Assembly: GCA_026770615.1 (NCBI GenBank) | Contig: MU631402.1 | Coordinates: 1,727 to 12,249 of the forward strand | Origin: Pavlovales sp. CCMP2436 | Taxonomy: Eukaryota > Haptophyta > Pavlovophyceae > Pavlovales | Direction of reading: 5' to 3' | DNA: 10,523 nt | Shown here: piece by piece, positions 1 through 6,063 of the stretch | Layout of the letters: each line of letters starts with the position of its first letter | Position numbering within the stretch: position 1 is the first letter of the stretch | The notes under the pieces: generated by a model | The model's input: the letters and a program-made list of their open reading frames with translations, nothing else | Databases searched by the model: none | What the model was told of the DNA's origin: nothing | Made by a program: the position numbers and the translations under genes

Positions 1-969
1 CCGGGGCAGAGTCGGCCGCAGGTGAGCCAGCGGTTGAGTGTCGCTGCCTCTCCTCCGTCGAACTCACTGTGCCGGCCGCCGCCGAGCCTGCCGCCGAGCT
101 TGCGGCCGTGCCCATCTCCGCCTTTACCAAGGGTGGAGGGGGACGCACCGGCGCTAGGCTCGCAGCAACCGCGCTCTCGAGCTTCACCATCTCTGCGGTT
201 GCTGCGGCTACGGCGGCAAATGCGACCACAGCGGTAGCGGCAGCGGCGTCTTCGGCGCTGGCAGCAGCAGCTTCGGTGGCCGCGACGGAGGCGGCTTTGG
301 CAGCAGATTGCGCCTTAGCTGCAATCTTGGCGTTTGTGCGGTCGATTGCAGCCTTGTTGGGTCGGATCGCGCCCTCGATCGCAAGTGATGAGAGCGTGGG
401 CCCGACCACAATCCAGCCCTCCGAGTCGCCGGCGCGTGTAGATTTGCGGCATGTACTCCTCTGCGTCCGCCGTTGTGCCCTGTACGCAAGTTGGAGCCCC
501 AGGTCACGCGCCAATCGCCCTTGGCCTTTGGCAGGAGCGCCGCCCAGCGGAAGGCGCGCTGCCAGCCGCTGAGCTCAGCGCGCTGCCCTTGGCGCTCGGC
601 GCGCTGCCCACGACGCTCGGCGCGCTGGCCGCGGCGCCCGGCGCGTTGCCTATGGCGCTCGGCGCGCCGACCGCGGCGCCCGGCTCGCTGCCCACGGCGC
701 TCAGCATGCTGGCCGCGGCGCTCGGTGCGCCGGCTGCGGCGCTCGGCGCGCCGACCGTGGCGCTCGGCGCGCCGGCCGTGGCGCTCGGCACGCTGGCCTC
801 GGCGTTCGGCGTGCTGCCCACGGCGCTCTGCGCGCTGGCCGCGACGCCCGGCCCGCCGCCCGTGGCGCTCGGCGTGCTGGTCATGGCGCCCGGCATCGGC
901 GGCGCACCTAGCAGTGCGGACTGCACTGGGCGACACACGCGGTGTAGGCTTTGCCAGCGGTCTCAGCAC
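1..969 (-). pseudogene. Broken gene with Arg-rich heptad repeats and Ala-rich tail, runs off left edge
   Basis: This minus-strand stretch makes sense only when three frames are combined. From about 965 to 480 the frame that fits best codes repeats of the type AERRGQR and then a tryptophan-containing segment (WAALLPKAKGDWRVTWGSN, near 550-490). A second frame then carries the segment TADAEEYMPQIYTRR (about 480-435). A third frame runs from about 445 to the left edge without a stop, with WIVVGPTLSSLAIEGAI followed by an alanine-rich, probably helical, tail. The repeat frame was chosen because differences between repeat copies fall mainly at its third codon positions. No domain is recognised. 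It may be the continuation of the 963-1397 reading frame. The frame changes suggest either a decayed gene or indel errors. That these pieces form one gene is an inference. Confidence 0.45.
577..893 (-). repeat. 21-bp tandem repeat, about 15 copies
   Basis: The unit on the minus strand is close to GCCGAGCGCCGCGGCCAGCG plus one base, repeated with point differences and no length change. It codes a seven-residue unit AERRGQR with variants such as AERHGRR and AGRRGQH. All three minus frames and the antisense frame stay open through most of it because 21 is a multiple of three, so open frame alone does not identify the coding strand. Confidence 0.85.
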
Positions 970-1397
970 CGCTGCGTCGGCGCTGGCCGGGGCATCTCCT
1001 TTGAGAATGGCTTGAAGGCGGGCGTAGGCTTGTCTATCCAGAGCGACGGGGTCGGCGGTTCGTCCAACGTACCATGTGTCTCGCCCAGCGCCAGCACGCT
1101 CGGCTGCAGCTCGCCCGTGCTTGGCTTCTGCCCCTCCAGTGGCTCGTCGAGACGGGCGCAGGCAGGCTGGAAGCCGTCCTTCAGCTGGGCCGTATCACGC
1201 TTGGCGATCTCGTTGGCGCGCCGCGGTAGCTCTCTCGACAGCCGCACGTCTCCTCTCGGCGGCTGCCCAGTCTTGCTCAGCTGGGCCGCGAGCTGCCCAG
1301 CCGCCTTCATCCCTTCGAGCAGCGTCTCGCCCAGCATGAGGATAGCCGCGATGCGGGTGCTGCATTGGCTGCCCGAGTCACATCCTGCTGTCGACAT
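963..1397 (-). CDS. Unknown protein, N-terminal part of a possibly broken gene
   Basis: This 144-codon frame starts at an ATG at 1397 (MSTAGCDSGSQ) and ends at a TGA at 965-963. The same frame is open upstream to a TTG at 1463, and a seven-codon in-frame mini-ORF with its own ATG at 1487 and a TGA stop lies just before that. Residues 15-60 (RIAAILMLGETLLEGMKAAG onwards) look like an amphipathic helix, and the rest is rich in proline, lysine and glutamate. The base composition is less GC-biased than in the genes to the right. The frame ends where the repeat-coding frame begins, so it may be the N-terminal half of a gene reaching the left edge. No family is recognised. Confidence 0.45.
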   Translation of the reverse strand: MSTAGCDSGSQCSTRIAAILMLGETLLEGMKAAGQLAAQLSKTGQPPRGDVRLSRELPRRANEIAKRDTAQLKDGFQPACARLDEPLEGQKPSTGELQPSVLALGETHGTLDEPPTPSLWIDKPTPAFKPFSKEMPRPAPTQRC

Positions 1398-1540
1398 AGT
1401 GGGCCCCGCGCGGCGGCCCAACGGTGCCCCTGAGGTCCCCCCGAGTACTGTCTCTCTCGCCAATCAGCGTCGGCCAACGGCCGACATCGTGTATTTAGTT
1501 GTTTTTTGGGATAAAATTATTTGTATAAATTAAAATGACG

Positions 1541-1610
1541 TGCGCTAATGCGCAGCTCGCCTAACCGCCGGGGGCGGTCGGTAATCTCCAACCCCTGGTC
1601 TAGTCCCAGG
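1541..1610. other. Cluster of three short perfect hairpins
   Basis: TGCGC-TAAT-GCGCA lies at 1541-1554, ACCGCC-GGG-GGCGGT at 1564-1578, and CCTGG-TCTAGTC-CCAGG at 1594-1610. All stems are perfect. Three stems in 70 bases inside an AT-richer gap suggest a structured RNA or a DNA element. It does not fold as a standard tRNA, and I cannot assign it to a ribozyme class. Confidence 0.4.
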
Positions 1611-1633
1611 CGGCGGGGTGACTCAATAATTCT

Positions 1634-1698
1634 CCACTTATCTGAAAATACTCTCTCCTCATCTAAGGTGGTTGCGGTTGTTGGCCTGGGATAAGTGG
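1634..1698. repeat. 9-bp inverted repeat, 47-base spacer
   Basis: CCACTTATC at 1634-1642 is matched by its exact reverse complement GATAAGTGG at 1690-1698. It lies between the 3' end of the 1794-2228 gene and the hairpin cluster. Chance is possible at this length. Confidence 0.3.
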
Positions 1699-1793
1699 TT
1701 TAGTTCCTTTGTAGTGTGAGCCGATGTTGCTGTGTATCACGCGAATGGGCGTGGGTCCGAGGTCTGTTTGTCTGGGTGTGTTTATCAGTGTGA

Positions 1794-2228
1794 CTATATA
1801 TACTCCGTGTAGTGCCCGCCGAAGAGCAGGCCGCGCACCTCGCGCCGGTACGTCTGCAGCGAGCAGAACTCGCGGCCGATCCCGTCCAGGTCCTTGCCCT
1901 TGACCCAGGTGTGGAAGTAGGAGACCCTGTCGTCGGCGTGCACGCCGTGCGCGCAAATGTGAGCGAGCGGGTTGCGCTGCGCACCTTGCACCTCGAGGTC
2001 CGCGCGCTGCGAGGCCCCGAAGATGTGCTGCGAGTTGAGCTTGGAGAGCGGGAGGAGCGCGAGCGCGTTGTAGTGGACGAGCAGGCGGCTGCCGTTCACG
2101 TTCGAGCTCGAGGGCACGACGCGGGGCGCGTCGTCGTCCGAGTCGTCGTCCGAGTCGCTGGGCGAGACGTTGGGGGAGCCGGACCTCGGCGTGTTGGTCT
2201 CGCTCGTCGGGGGGGTCACGTCCTTCAT
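1794..2228 (-). CDS. Unknown 144-aa protein with acidic Ser/Pro-rich N-terminus
   Basis: The ATG at 2228 opens a 144-residue frame. Residues 1-42 are disordered-looking, rich in Thr, Pro and Ser, and include an acidic patch DSDDDSDDD (about residues 25-33). Residues 43-144 look globular, with aromatic and charged residues typical of a folded domain (LLVHYNALALLPLSKLNSQ, YFHTWVKGKDLDGIG, LLFGGHYTEYI at the end). There is no membrane segment or signal peptide. Codon use is GC-rich in the third position, supporting real coding. The start lies directly beside an A/T-rich tandem repeat array, which may hold its promoter; the TTCGG motif of other genes is not seen. I do not recognise the family. 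Confidence 0.8.
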   Translation of the reverse strand: MKDVTPPTSETNTPRSGSPNVSPSDSDDDSDDDAPRVVPSSSNVNGSRLLVHYNALALLPLSKLNSQHIFGASQRADLEVQGAQRNPLAHICAHGVHADDRVSYFHTWVKGKDLDGIGREFCSLQTYRREVRGLLFGGHYTEYI

Positions 2229-2245
2229 ACCTGCATTTTTTTTTT

Positions 2246-2460
2246 AAGTTAGTTATTGTAAAATACTCAGTACGAAAAAAAAAGTTAGTTATTGTAAAAT
2301 AGTTAGTACTAAAAAAAGTTAGTTATTGTAAAATAGTTAGTACTAAAAAAGTTAGTTATTGTAAATAGTTCATACTAAAAAAAGTTAGTTATTGTAAATA
2401 GTTAGTACTAAAAAAAGTTAGTTAGTGTAAATAGTTATTACTAAAGAGTTAGTTATCAAG
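2246..2460. repeat. AT-rich tandem repeat array, seven copies of 31-36 bp
   Basis: GTTAGTTATTGTA-like units begin at 2248, 2284, 2318, 2351, 2384, 2417 and 2448, a spacing of 36, 34, 33, 33, 33 and 31. Each unit has an A-run, then GTTAGTTATTGTAAA(A), then ATAGTTAGTACTA, so the hexamer GTTAGT occurs twice per unit. The array is extremely AT-rich in an otherwise GC-rich window. It fills the gap between the 3' end of one minus gene and the start of the next. It could act as a replication origin, enhancer or matrix-type element. Units drift most at the two ends. Confidence 0.9.
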
Positions 2461-2482
2461 GGTTATTATTGTAATCAATTTT

Positions 2483-3285
2483 TTAAAAACAAGGGCTTTT
2501 TAAAAAAAACGCACTGTCCGACTGCGAGGGCGTGCCGGTCTGCGTCAGGTCCATCGGCACGAACGAGTCTTCGATGCGGGGGCGGCGCTCGAGCGGCGGC
2601 GGGTGCGAGGGGCGGTCGAGCTCGAGCTGCATGGCGCGCGCCCGGGTCCGCAGGAGCGCCTTGGCGGTGACAACGCGGGAGGGGCGGCGGGGCGACAACT
2701 CGAACGAGGAAGTAGGCCCCTCGTGCCCGAAGCCGAAGTGGTCGAGGTTGGACTTGCGCGCGACCTTGGACGCTGCGAGGGGGGGGGGGGGGGCGTGAGC
2801 ATCGCGCGCAGGCCGCACGGGCCGCACGCGCCGGGGCCGCGCGCACCGCCGGCGCCCTGCTCGGGGGAGGCCTTGGCCAAAATTCGGGGAGACCCGTGAG
2901 GCGTGACATGGCGGCGCTCGTCCTCGTCGCGCTCGTCGCGCTCGTCGCCCTTGTTGCGGTGGAGGTTCTCGTCGCGAGCCTCGTGCGCACCGCCGCGCTG
3001 CTCGCGGGCGCCGGCGCCGCGCTGCTCGAGTGTCTTGGGCGTGTCGAGGACCTCCTTGCCCATCGGGCGCTTCTTGCTCTGCACTGTCGCGGGGACGAAG
3101 CGCGGGAGCGGGGAGAGCGGGGAGCGCGAGGGGAGGGCGCGCGACGGGGACGAGTCGTTCTGCATCGTGCTCGGGTCGGAGGAGCGGCGGCGGCGGGCGG
3201 CGGGCGGCTCGAGGAGCGCGAGGAGTGCGAGGAGCGCGAAGAGCGTGAAGCAGTGTGCGAAGAGCAGTGTTTCTCGCCGGTCCAG
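2483..3285 (-). pseudogene. Putative membrane-anchored protein, frame broken at a C15 tract, no ATG at its 5' end
   Basis: On the minus strand the frame is open from just after a stop at 3297-3295. From about 3267 it codes a hydrophobic helix (FALLALLALL) followed by RRRR, which looks like a membrane anchor. The first ATG (3165, MQNDSSPSRALP) is after this helix. A CTG at 3285 with G at -3 and +4 is the only plausible upstream start. A charged stretch (GDERDERDEDERRH) follows. At the run of 15 C (minus strand, 2793-2779) the sensible frame changes: downstream coding continues as SKVARKSNLDHFGFGHEGP and ends near LTQTGTPSQSDSAFF at 2483. A tract of 13 or 16 C would keep one frame. It may be a sequencing indel, a variable tract or real decay. 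The family is unknown. Confidence 0.55.
2779..2793. repeat. Homopolymer of 15 G (+ strand)
   Basis: An uninterrupted run of 15 G sits inside a coding region, exactly where the plausible reading frame of the minus-strand gene switches. Such tracts are prone to both sequencing error and real length change. Confidence 0.95.
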
Positions 3286-3305
3286 GCCGGGATTTTACGC
3301 TGAGG

Positions 3306-3537
3306 CTTTTTAAATCTGAGCGGTGCTCCCAGCTCGACGTGGTGGGCACGGCGCCCGCGCTGCGACGAGACGCGTCCGACCCGCCCTGCGTTCGCGCGCA
3401 CTACGACTTCCCCGGCCGCGAACGGCGACTTCGCGGGCAACATGGCGCAGCGCCTCGTGCTCGCCGGGGAGGTCGCGCTGCACGAGCCGAACCCCACCGC
3501 CGACGGACGCCGCTCCTTCGCCGGGGCCGGCGAGTAG
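3306..3537 (+). pseudogene. C-terminal remnant of an unknown gene, one frame change, no start codon
   Basis: Two plus frames with GC-rich third positions join near 3405-3410. The first codes SQLDVVGTAPALRRDASDPP (about 3330-3390). The second codes AANGDFAGNMAQRLVLAGEV (from about 3415) and stops with TAG at 3535-3537. There is no ATG before 3442. The shorter reading from ATG 3442 would give only 31 residues. It lies back to back with the broken minus-strand gene, whose 5' part also lacks an ATG, so sequence between them may have been lost. No family is recognised. Confidence 0.4.
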
Positions 3538-3643
3538 CCCCTGGAAGATGGCGGCCGTTGGCAGCCGGTTCCCGCCCAAATCAGATTCAAACCAATAAAA
3601 AAAAAACCAGCTAGAAAAATGTATTGCTAGAGTCAGAGTCGAG
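3538..3643 (+). other. Intergenic leader with AATAAA
   Basis: A short noncoding gap contains AATAAA at 3594-3599 followed by a run of A, then an AT-rich leader up to the ATG at 3644. The AATAAA could serve as a polyadenylation signal for the upstream remnant. The TTCGG promoter motif of other genes is not seen here. Confidence 0.35.
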
Positions 3644-4129
3644 ATGTCAGTGCACGTGTTCTGGGGCGACGGGCAGCCCGTCCAGCGCCGAGCGCTCGTG
3701 CCCCTCCACCCGCAGTGCGTCGCGGCCCGGCACCCCGTGGCGCGCATCGTCCTCAAGTGGCTCATCGCCTCAACCCACGAGTACATCCAGCTCTACGACT
3801 CGCTCGCGGGCTGGTCCGTGTTCATCGGCAGGCGCATCTGCCCGCGCATGGTCGTGCCCTGGAACCCGCGGCGCGCACGCTGGCACCAGCTGTACACCCA
3901 CGCCCTCGACGTCCTCTGGACCCGCCGCGCCACGCTCAGCGACACCTTGAACCGCGCCTGCCTCGTCGCGCTGGAGCGCGTGCGCGAGATCGTGCGCGTC
4001 GCCAAGAAGCTGCGCACGCCCGTGCTCAGCCCCTTCGCCGGCCGCCTGCACACCACGCTGCTCGACTGGGCGCACGTCGAGCACCGCCAGTGCCTCCTGC
4101 GGCAGGTCGCGCTCGCCTACTACCCCTAA
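3644..4129 (+). CDS. Unknown 161-aa basic protein
   Basis: The ATG at 3644 begins MSVHVFWGDGQPVQRR, and a TAA at 4127-4129 closes it. The protein is rich in Arg, His and Trp, with several predicted helices (ARIVLKWLIASTHEYIQLYD at about 28-47; LNRACLVALERVREIVRVAK at about 102-121). There is no signal peptide or clear membrane segment. Third codon positions are almost all G or C, supporting coding. It converges with the minus gene ending at 4126, and the stop codons overlap in the four bases CTAA. A nucleic-acid-binding role would fit the charge, but this is a guess. I do not recognise the family. Confidence 0.8.
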   Translation: MSVHVFWGDGQPVQRRALVPLHPQCVAARHPVARIVLKWLIASTHEYIQLYDSLAGWSVFIGRRICPRMVVPWNPRRARWHQLYTHALDVLWTRRATLSDTLNRACLVALERVREIVRVAKKLRTPVLSPFAGRLHTTLLDWAHVEHRQCLLRQVALAYYP

Positions 4130-4578
4130 AGAGCGGGCTGCTTCACGCGGAGGGGCCGCACGAAGTGCATGGCGAGGGCGCCCGCGAGCACGAGCCCGAA
4201 GCCCAGGCCGAGCGCCACGCCGAGGCGCTCGGGGCCGCCGCGCCCCAGGAGCCAGCAGGTCGCGAGCTCCGGGTCGCTCGCCGTGTCCGACGGGAAGGTC
4301 AGGCTCGGGCTGGGCGGACCGTCAGTGCCGATCGACCGGACGGACGGGACGGACGGGACGGACGGGACGGGCGGCACGGGCGGGACGGCCAAGTCGAGCG
4401 GCACGGCCAAGGCGAGCGGCACGGCCAAGACGGGCGCAAAGGCGACCTGGCGCACGGCCTTGGGGGTCTTGCGGCGGAGGGGCGGCGGCTCCATGAACTC
4501 GGGCCTCGGGCTGGCCGCGGCCGGCACCACGGCCTCCACGAACTCAGGCTGCGGCGCCAGGGGCTCGGGCTCTCCCAT
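4126..4578 (-). CDS. Proline-rich single-pass membrane protein, 150 aa
   Basis: The ATG at 4578 (MGEPEPLAPQPEF) opens a 150-residue frame. Residues 1-40 are acidic and proline-rich. Residues 46-80 are made of short repeats (LAVPLALAVPLDLAVP, then VPPVPPVPSVPSVPSV). Residues 117-138 form a hydrophobic glycine-rich segment (GVALGLGFGLVLAGALAM), followed by a short basic tail, consistent with a C-terminal (tail) anchor. It could be a virion membrane or surface protein with an extended stalk, which is inference. Its start overlaps the end of the upstream minus gene by 35 bases, suggesting co-transcription. No family is recognised. Confidence 0.8.
   Translation of the reverse strand: MGEPEPLAPQPEFVEAVVPAAASPRPEFMEPPPLRRKTPKAVRQVAFAPVLAVPLALAVPLDLAVPPVPPVPSVPSVPSVRSIGTDGPPSPSLTFPSDTASDPELATCWLLGRGGPERLGVALGLGFGLVLAGALAMHFVRPLRVKQPAL
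4337..4437. repeat. 9-bp and 18-bp tandem repeats in the Pro-rich gene
   Basis: GACGGACGG-type 9-bp units and then GGCACGGCCAAG(T/G)CGAGC-type 18-bp units lie in tandem. They code the VPS and LAVPL repeats of the minus-strand protein at 4126-4578 and keep the frame. Confidence 0.75.
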
Positions 4579-4795
4579 TGCCTAGCGCGGTAGCAGCAGT
4601 AAACAGAATCATAAAGTCGAGTACATAGAGCCTAGTTAGAATATAGACGAGTCGGAAGAAGAGCAAGAAGAGCAGGCAGTGCACCAGCACCGGCGAGGCT
4701 ACCGTGTAGAACGGGTGCGCCTTGAACGAGACCACGGGCGGGGCGGCCAGCGCGGACGGGTCGGCGAGGTCGGCGAGGTCGGCGAGGTCGGACAT
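4544..4795 (-). CDS. Small membrane protein, 83 aa
   Basis: The ATG at 4795 was chosen because the frame upstream reads back into arginine-rich antisense sequence of the divergent gene. The N-terminus is a triplet repeat (MSDLADLADLADPS, 9-bp DNA units). Residues 30-53 and 55-71 form one long or two adjacent membrane helices (VLVHCLLFLLFF, YVLDFMILFTAATAL), and a short basic tail follows. It is the first gene of a two-gene minus unit with the proline-rich membrane protein. A bidirectional motif pair lies just upstream (4811-4833). The function is unknown; a structural membrane protein is a guess. Confidence 0.75.
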   Translation of the reverse strand: MSDLADLADLADPSALAAPPVVSFKAHPFYTVASPVLVHCLLFLLFFRLVYILTRLYVLDFMILFTAATALGNGRARAPGAAA

Positions 4796-4810
4796 CTCGC
4801 TCTGACAGGT

Positions 4811-4833
4811 GCTCCAGAAAATTCGGGCGCGCC
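4811..4833. promoter_or_regulatory. Bidirectional promoter-like motif pair
   Basis: On the plus strand AAAATTCGGGCGCGCC (4818-4833) ends 10 bases before the ATG at 4844. On the minus strand AATTTTCTGGAGC (4823-4811) ends 15 bases before the ATG at 4795. The plus form is identical over 16 bases to the motif before the minus gene at 8527. Confidence 0.65.
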
Positions 4834-4843
4834 CCACGTAGCT

Positions 4844-5188
4844 ATGCCCTTCCAGTGGCTCCGCGTGCCGCTCGGCCCCGAGATCTGGCCGCGGCTCGAG
4901 ACGGAGCTGCTCAGCGCGACGTGGGACGCGCTCGACTGCGCGGAGGCGGCGACCGCGCTGCACGTCCGCACGCGCGGCGCGCGCCAGCCGGGCTACAGCG
5001 ACCGGCGCCTCCTGCGCGAGATGGCGGCGGTGCGCGGCGAGCAGCAGATCATGCGCACGATTCGGCTGGATAATACGTCGAGGCGCCGCTCAGGGCCGAG
5101 GCGACCGCGGTCGGCGCAAACCGTCGCACGTGCCCTCCGAGCTCGGACGAAAGCAGGCGCAGGCGATCGGTCATGCCCGGCTGCGTGA
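4844..5188 (+). CDS. Unknown 114-aa protein
   Basis: The ATG at 4844 (MPFQWLRVPLGPEIWPRLE) follows a strong promoter-like motif by 10 bases. Residues 1-75 look folded and helical and have typical GC-rich third positions. Residues after about 80 become arginine/serine-rich, as expected for an out-of-frame or disordered tail, and this part overlaps 140 bases of the convergent minus gene at 5049-5432. A frame shift near 5045 would instead end the gene at 5073, so the C-terminus is uncertain. There is no membrane segment. The family is not recognised. Confidence 0.65.
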   Translation: MPFQWLRVPLGPEIWPRLETELLSATWDALDCAEAATALHVRTRGARQPGYSDRRLLREMAAVRGEQQIMRTIRLDNTSRRRSGPRRPRSAQTVARALRARTKAGAGDRSCPAA

Positions 5189-5432
5189 CGATGTGCGCCC
5201 AGACGAACATGAGGCCGCCGGTCGGGTCGCGGCCGCTCCGGTTGAAGAGCCACATGCCGGCCGCGACGGAGCACCCGTTCAGGACTGCCTGCAGCGTGGC
5301 GAGCGCGATCGTCTGCTCGATCGGCTCCAGGTCGGCGAGGGGCGGGATCGCCTGGTTGATCAGCGTGCCCATGAGCACGCCGCCGATGCTCTGCGCCACG
5401 GTGTACGTGGCTGCGTCGGCGATGGCAGACAT
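5049..5432 (-). CDS. Multi-pass membrane protein, 127 aa
   Basis: The ATG at 5432 opens MSAIADAATYTVAQSIGGVL. Hydrophobic segments at about residues 9-30, 41-63 (TIALATLQAVLNGCSVAAGM) and 72-84 suggest two or three membrane passes. They are separated by an acidic loop (ADLEPIEQ) and followed by a basic, probably exposed C-terminal part (MTDRLRLLSSELGGHVRRF). It is preceded by the AT-run-TTCG motif on the minus strand (5460-5444). The overall plan is small, alanine/glycine-rich and hydrophobic, like the two paralogous proteins at the right edge, but no clear sequence match is seen. Confidence 0.8.
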   Translation of the reverse strand: MSAIADAATYTVAQSIGGVLMGTLINQAIPPLADLEPIEQTIALATLQAVLNGCSVAAGMWLFNRSGRDPTGGLMFVWAHIVTQPGMTDRLRLLSSELGGHVRRFAPTAVASALSGASTYYPAESCA

Positions 5433-5443
5433 GTTGACATAGA

Positions 5444-5460
5444 CCGATTGCGAAAATTAG
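5444..5460 (-). promoter_or_regulatory. Promoter-like motif for the 127-aa membrane protein
   Basis: The minus strand reads CTAATTTTCGCAATCGG, 11 bases before the ATG at 5432. It matches the A/T run plus TTCG core seen before other genes, but the two G after TTCG are displaced. Confidence 0.4.
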
Positions 5461-5486
5461 AGGCTCGCTATACTTGCGCGAGATGC

Positions 5487-5539
5487 TATAAATTCGATAA
5501 CTGCGCGAGCGCAAACTAGCTTTAGATTTTTTTCTGCCG
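5487..5539 (+). promoter_or_regulatory. TATA-like box and T-run motif before the 5569 gene
   Basis: TATAAA lies at 5487-5492, and ATTTTTTTCTGCCG at 5526-5539 ends 29 bases before the ATG at 5569. The second is the TTCTG form of the shared motif. Between them are two GCGCGAG copies. Confidence 0.4.
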
Positions 5540-5568
5540 ATTTGAGTGCAGGGCCATTGACGCCAACT

Positions 5569-5772
5569 ATGATAATTGAGATCGTGCTCTCCGTGATCGG
5601 AGCCGCGGCAGGGCTCTCGACGCTCGCGTGGAATATCGTGCAAATTGTGTACCGGCGGCGCAGGTCTCGCCTGTCCGCGCTAGACCCGAACGCGGACTCG
5701 AGCGCGGACTCGAGCGCGGACACCAAATGTACCCGCTGTATTGACTCCAGCGCAGCAGAGACAACTCAATAA
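5569..5772 (+). CDS. Single-pass membrane protein, likely 5' part of a frame-shifted gene
   Basis: The ATG at 5569 opens 67 codons. Residues 1-26 (MIIEIVLSVIGAAAGLSTLA onwards) form a membrane helix with a short outside N-terminus. RRRRSR follows, as expected for the inner flank, then NADSSADSSAD coded by a 12-bp repeat (about 5690-5722). After the repeat this frame codes a cysteine-containing tail and stops at 5772. The next frame (+1) becomes the better coding frame at that point and continues to 6013. The two may be one protein of about 148 residues, with a membrane anchor plus coiled coil, split by a change of repeat length. The family is unknown. Confidence 0.6.
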   Translation: MIIEIVLSVIGAAAGLSTLAWNIVQIVYRRRRSRLSALDPNADSSADSSADTKCTRCIDSSAAETTQ

Positions 5773-6013
5773 TCGGTACAAACCTGGAAATGAAAGCCGC
5801 GAACCGTACTCACCATACGTAACACCTTTAACAAGATCGAATGGACCGGTTGAGCCGGGGTCCTTCTTACAGGACCTGACCCGTGTGCAAAAGGAGGCTG
5901 TAAAAAAAGAACGAGAGGACGTTGAATGGAGGTCGCGCTTGACCCCTGAGCAACGTGAAAAGGTAGAACAGGCGGAAAGGGAGGCTCAAAGACGGGCGGG
6001 CGCAGTGATATAA
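5741..6013 (+). CDS. Coiled-coil protein segment without ATG, likely 3' part of the 5569 gene
   Basis: The frame is open from within the 12-bp repeat (about 5720) to TAA at 6011-6013 and contains no ATG. The listed start is only the first TTG. It codes TPAQQRQLNNRYKPGNESRE, a proline-rich middle, then a charged helix (VQKEAVKKEREDVEWRSRL, EQREKVEQAEREAQRRAG) likely to form a coiled coil. Third codon positions are much less GC-rich than in neighbouring genes (many GAA, AAA, ACA, CAA). It lacks its own start and follows the membrane-anchor frame directly, so I take it as the cytoplasmic or internal part of that protein. No known domain is recognised. Confidence 0.55.
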   Translation: MTPAQQRQLNNRYKPGNESREPYSPYVTPLTRSNGPVEPGSFLQDLTRVQKEAVKKEREDVEWRSRLTPEQREKVEQAEREAQRRAGAVI

Positions 6014-6029
6014 TCGCCAGCGCAGTGAT

Positions 6030-6045
6030 TACTTTCGGGCCCGGC
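6030..6045 (+). promoter_or_regulatory. Promoter-like motif for the HNH-like gene
   Basis: TACTTTCGGGCCCGGC ends 18 bases before the ATG at 6064. It carries the shared TTTCGGGC core. Confidence 0.55.
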
Positions 6046-6063
6046 TAGTGAGCAGCCCGGCCG

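Larger units (their letters stand above)
1488..1793. other. AT-richer noncoding stretch
   Basis: No convincing gene is seen on either strand. The part next to 1488-1540 is strongly AT-rich, with TATA-like sequence reading towards the minus-strand gene at 1397. The rest contains three hairpins (1541-1610), an inverted repeat (1634/1698) and a thymine/guanine-rich stretch up to the end of the next gene. Confidence 0.6.

Noticed and set aside
504..938. Minus-strand Ala/Pro/Ser repeat frame (APSATVG type)
   Set aside because: It is open only because the repeat unit is a multiple of three. Changes between copies hit its first and second positions, and it stops without leading into the tryptophan-containing segment.
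451..1533. Long plus-strand open frame with Leu/Ala/Pro heptads
   Set aside because: It is the exact antisense codon register of the 21-bp repeat. Its variable base falls at the first codon position, opposite to what coding selection gives, and the flanking protein looks random.
1541..1620. tRNA gene or known self-cleaving ribozyme in the hairpin cluster
   Set aside because: The last hairpin has a 5-bp stem and 7-base loop like a T arm, but the loop is not the conserved type, there is no acceptor pairing and the middle stem has a 3-base loop. No ribozyme core could be matched.
2246..2460. CRISPR array
   Set aside because: The units are contiguous with no unique spacers and no cas-like genes are present. 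It is a simple tandem array.
2896..3303. Plus-strand hydrophobic frame (LVALVALVALVAV) that looks like a membrane protein
   Set aside because: It is the antisense of a charged DERDERDE stretch. The opposite strand has the better continuing protein on both sides.
3715..4593. Long plus-strand Arg/His-rich frame
   Set aside because: It shadows two well-supported genes (3644-4129 plus and 4126-4578 minus) and has the low-complexity look of an off-frame in GC-rich DNA.
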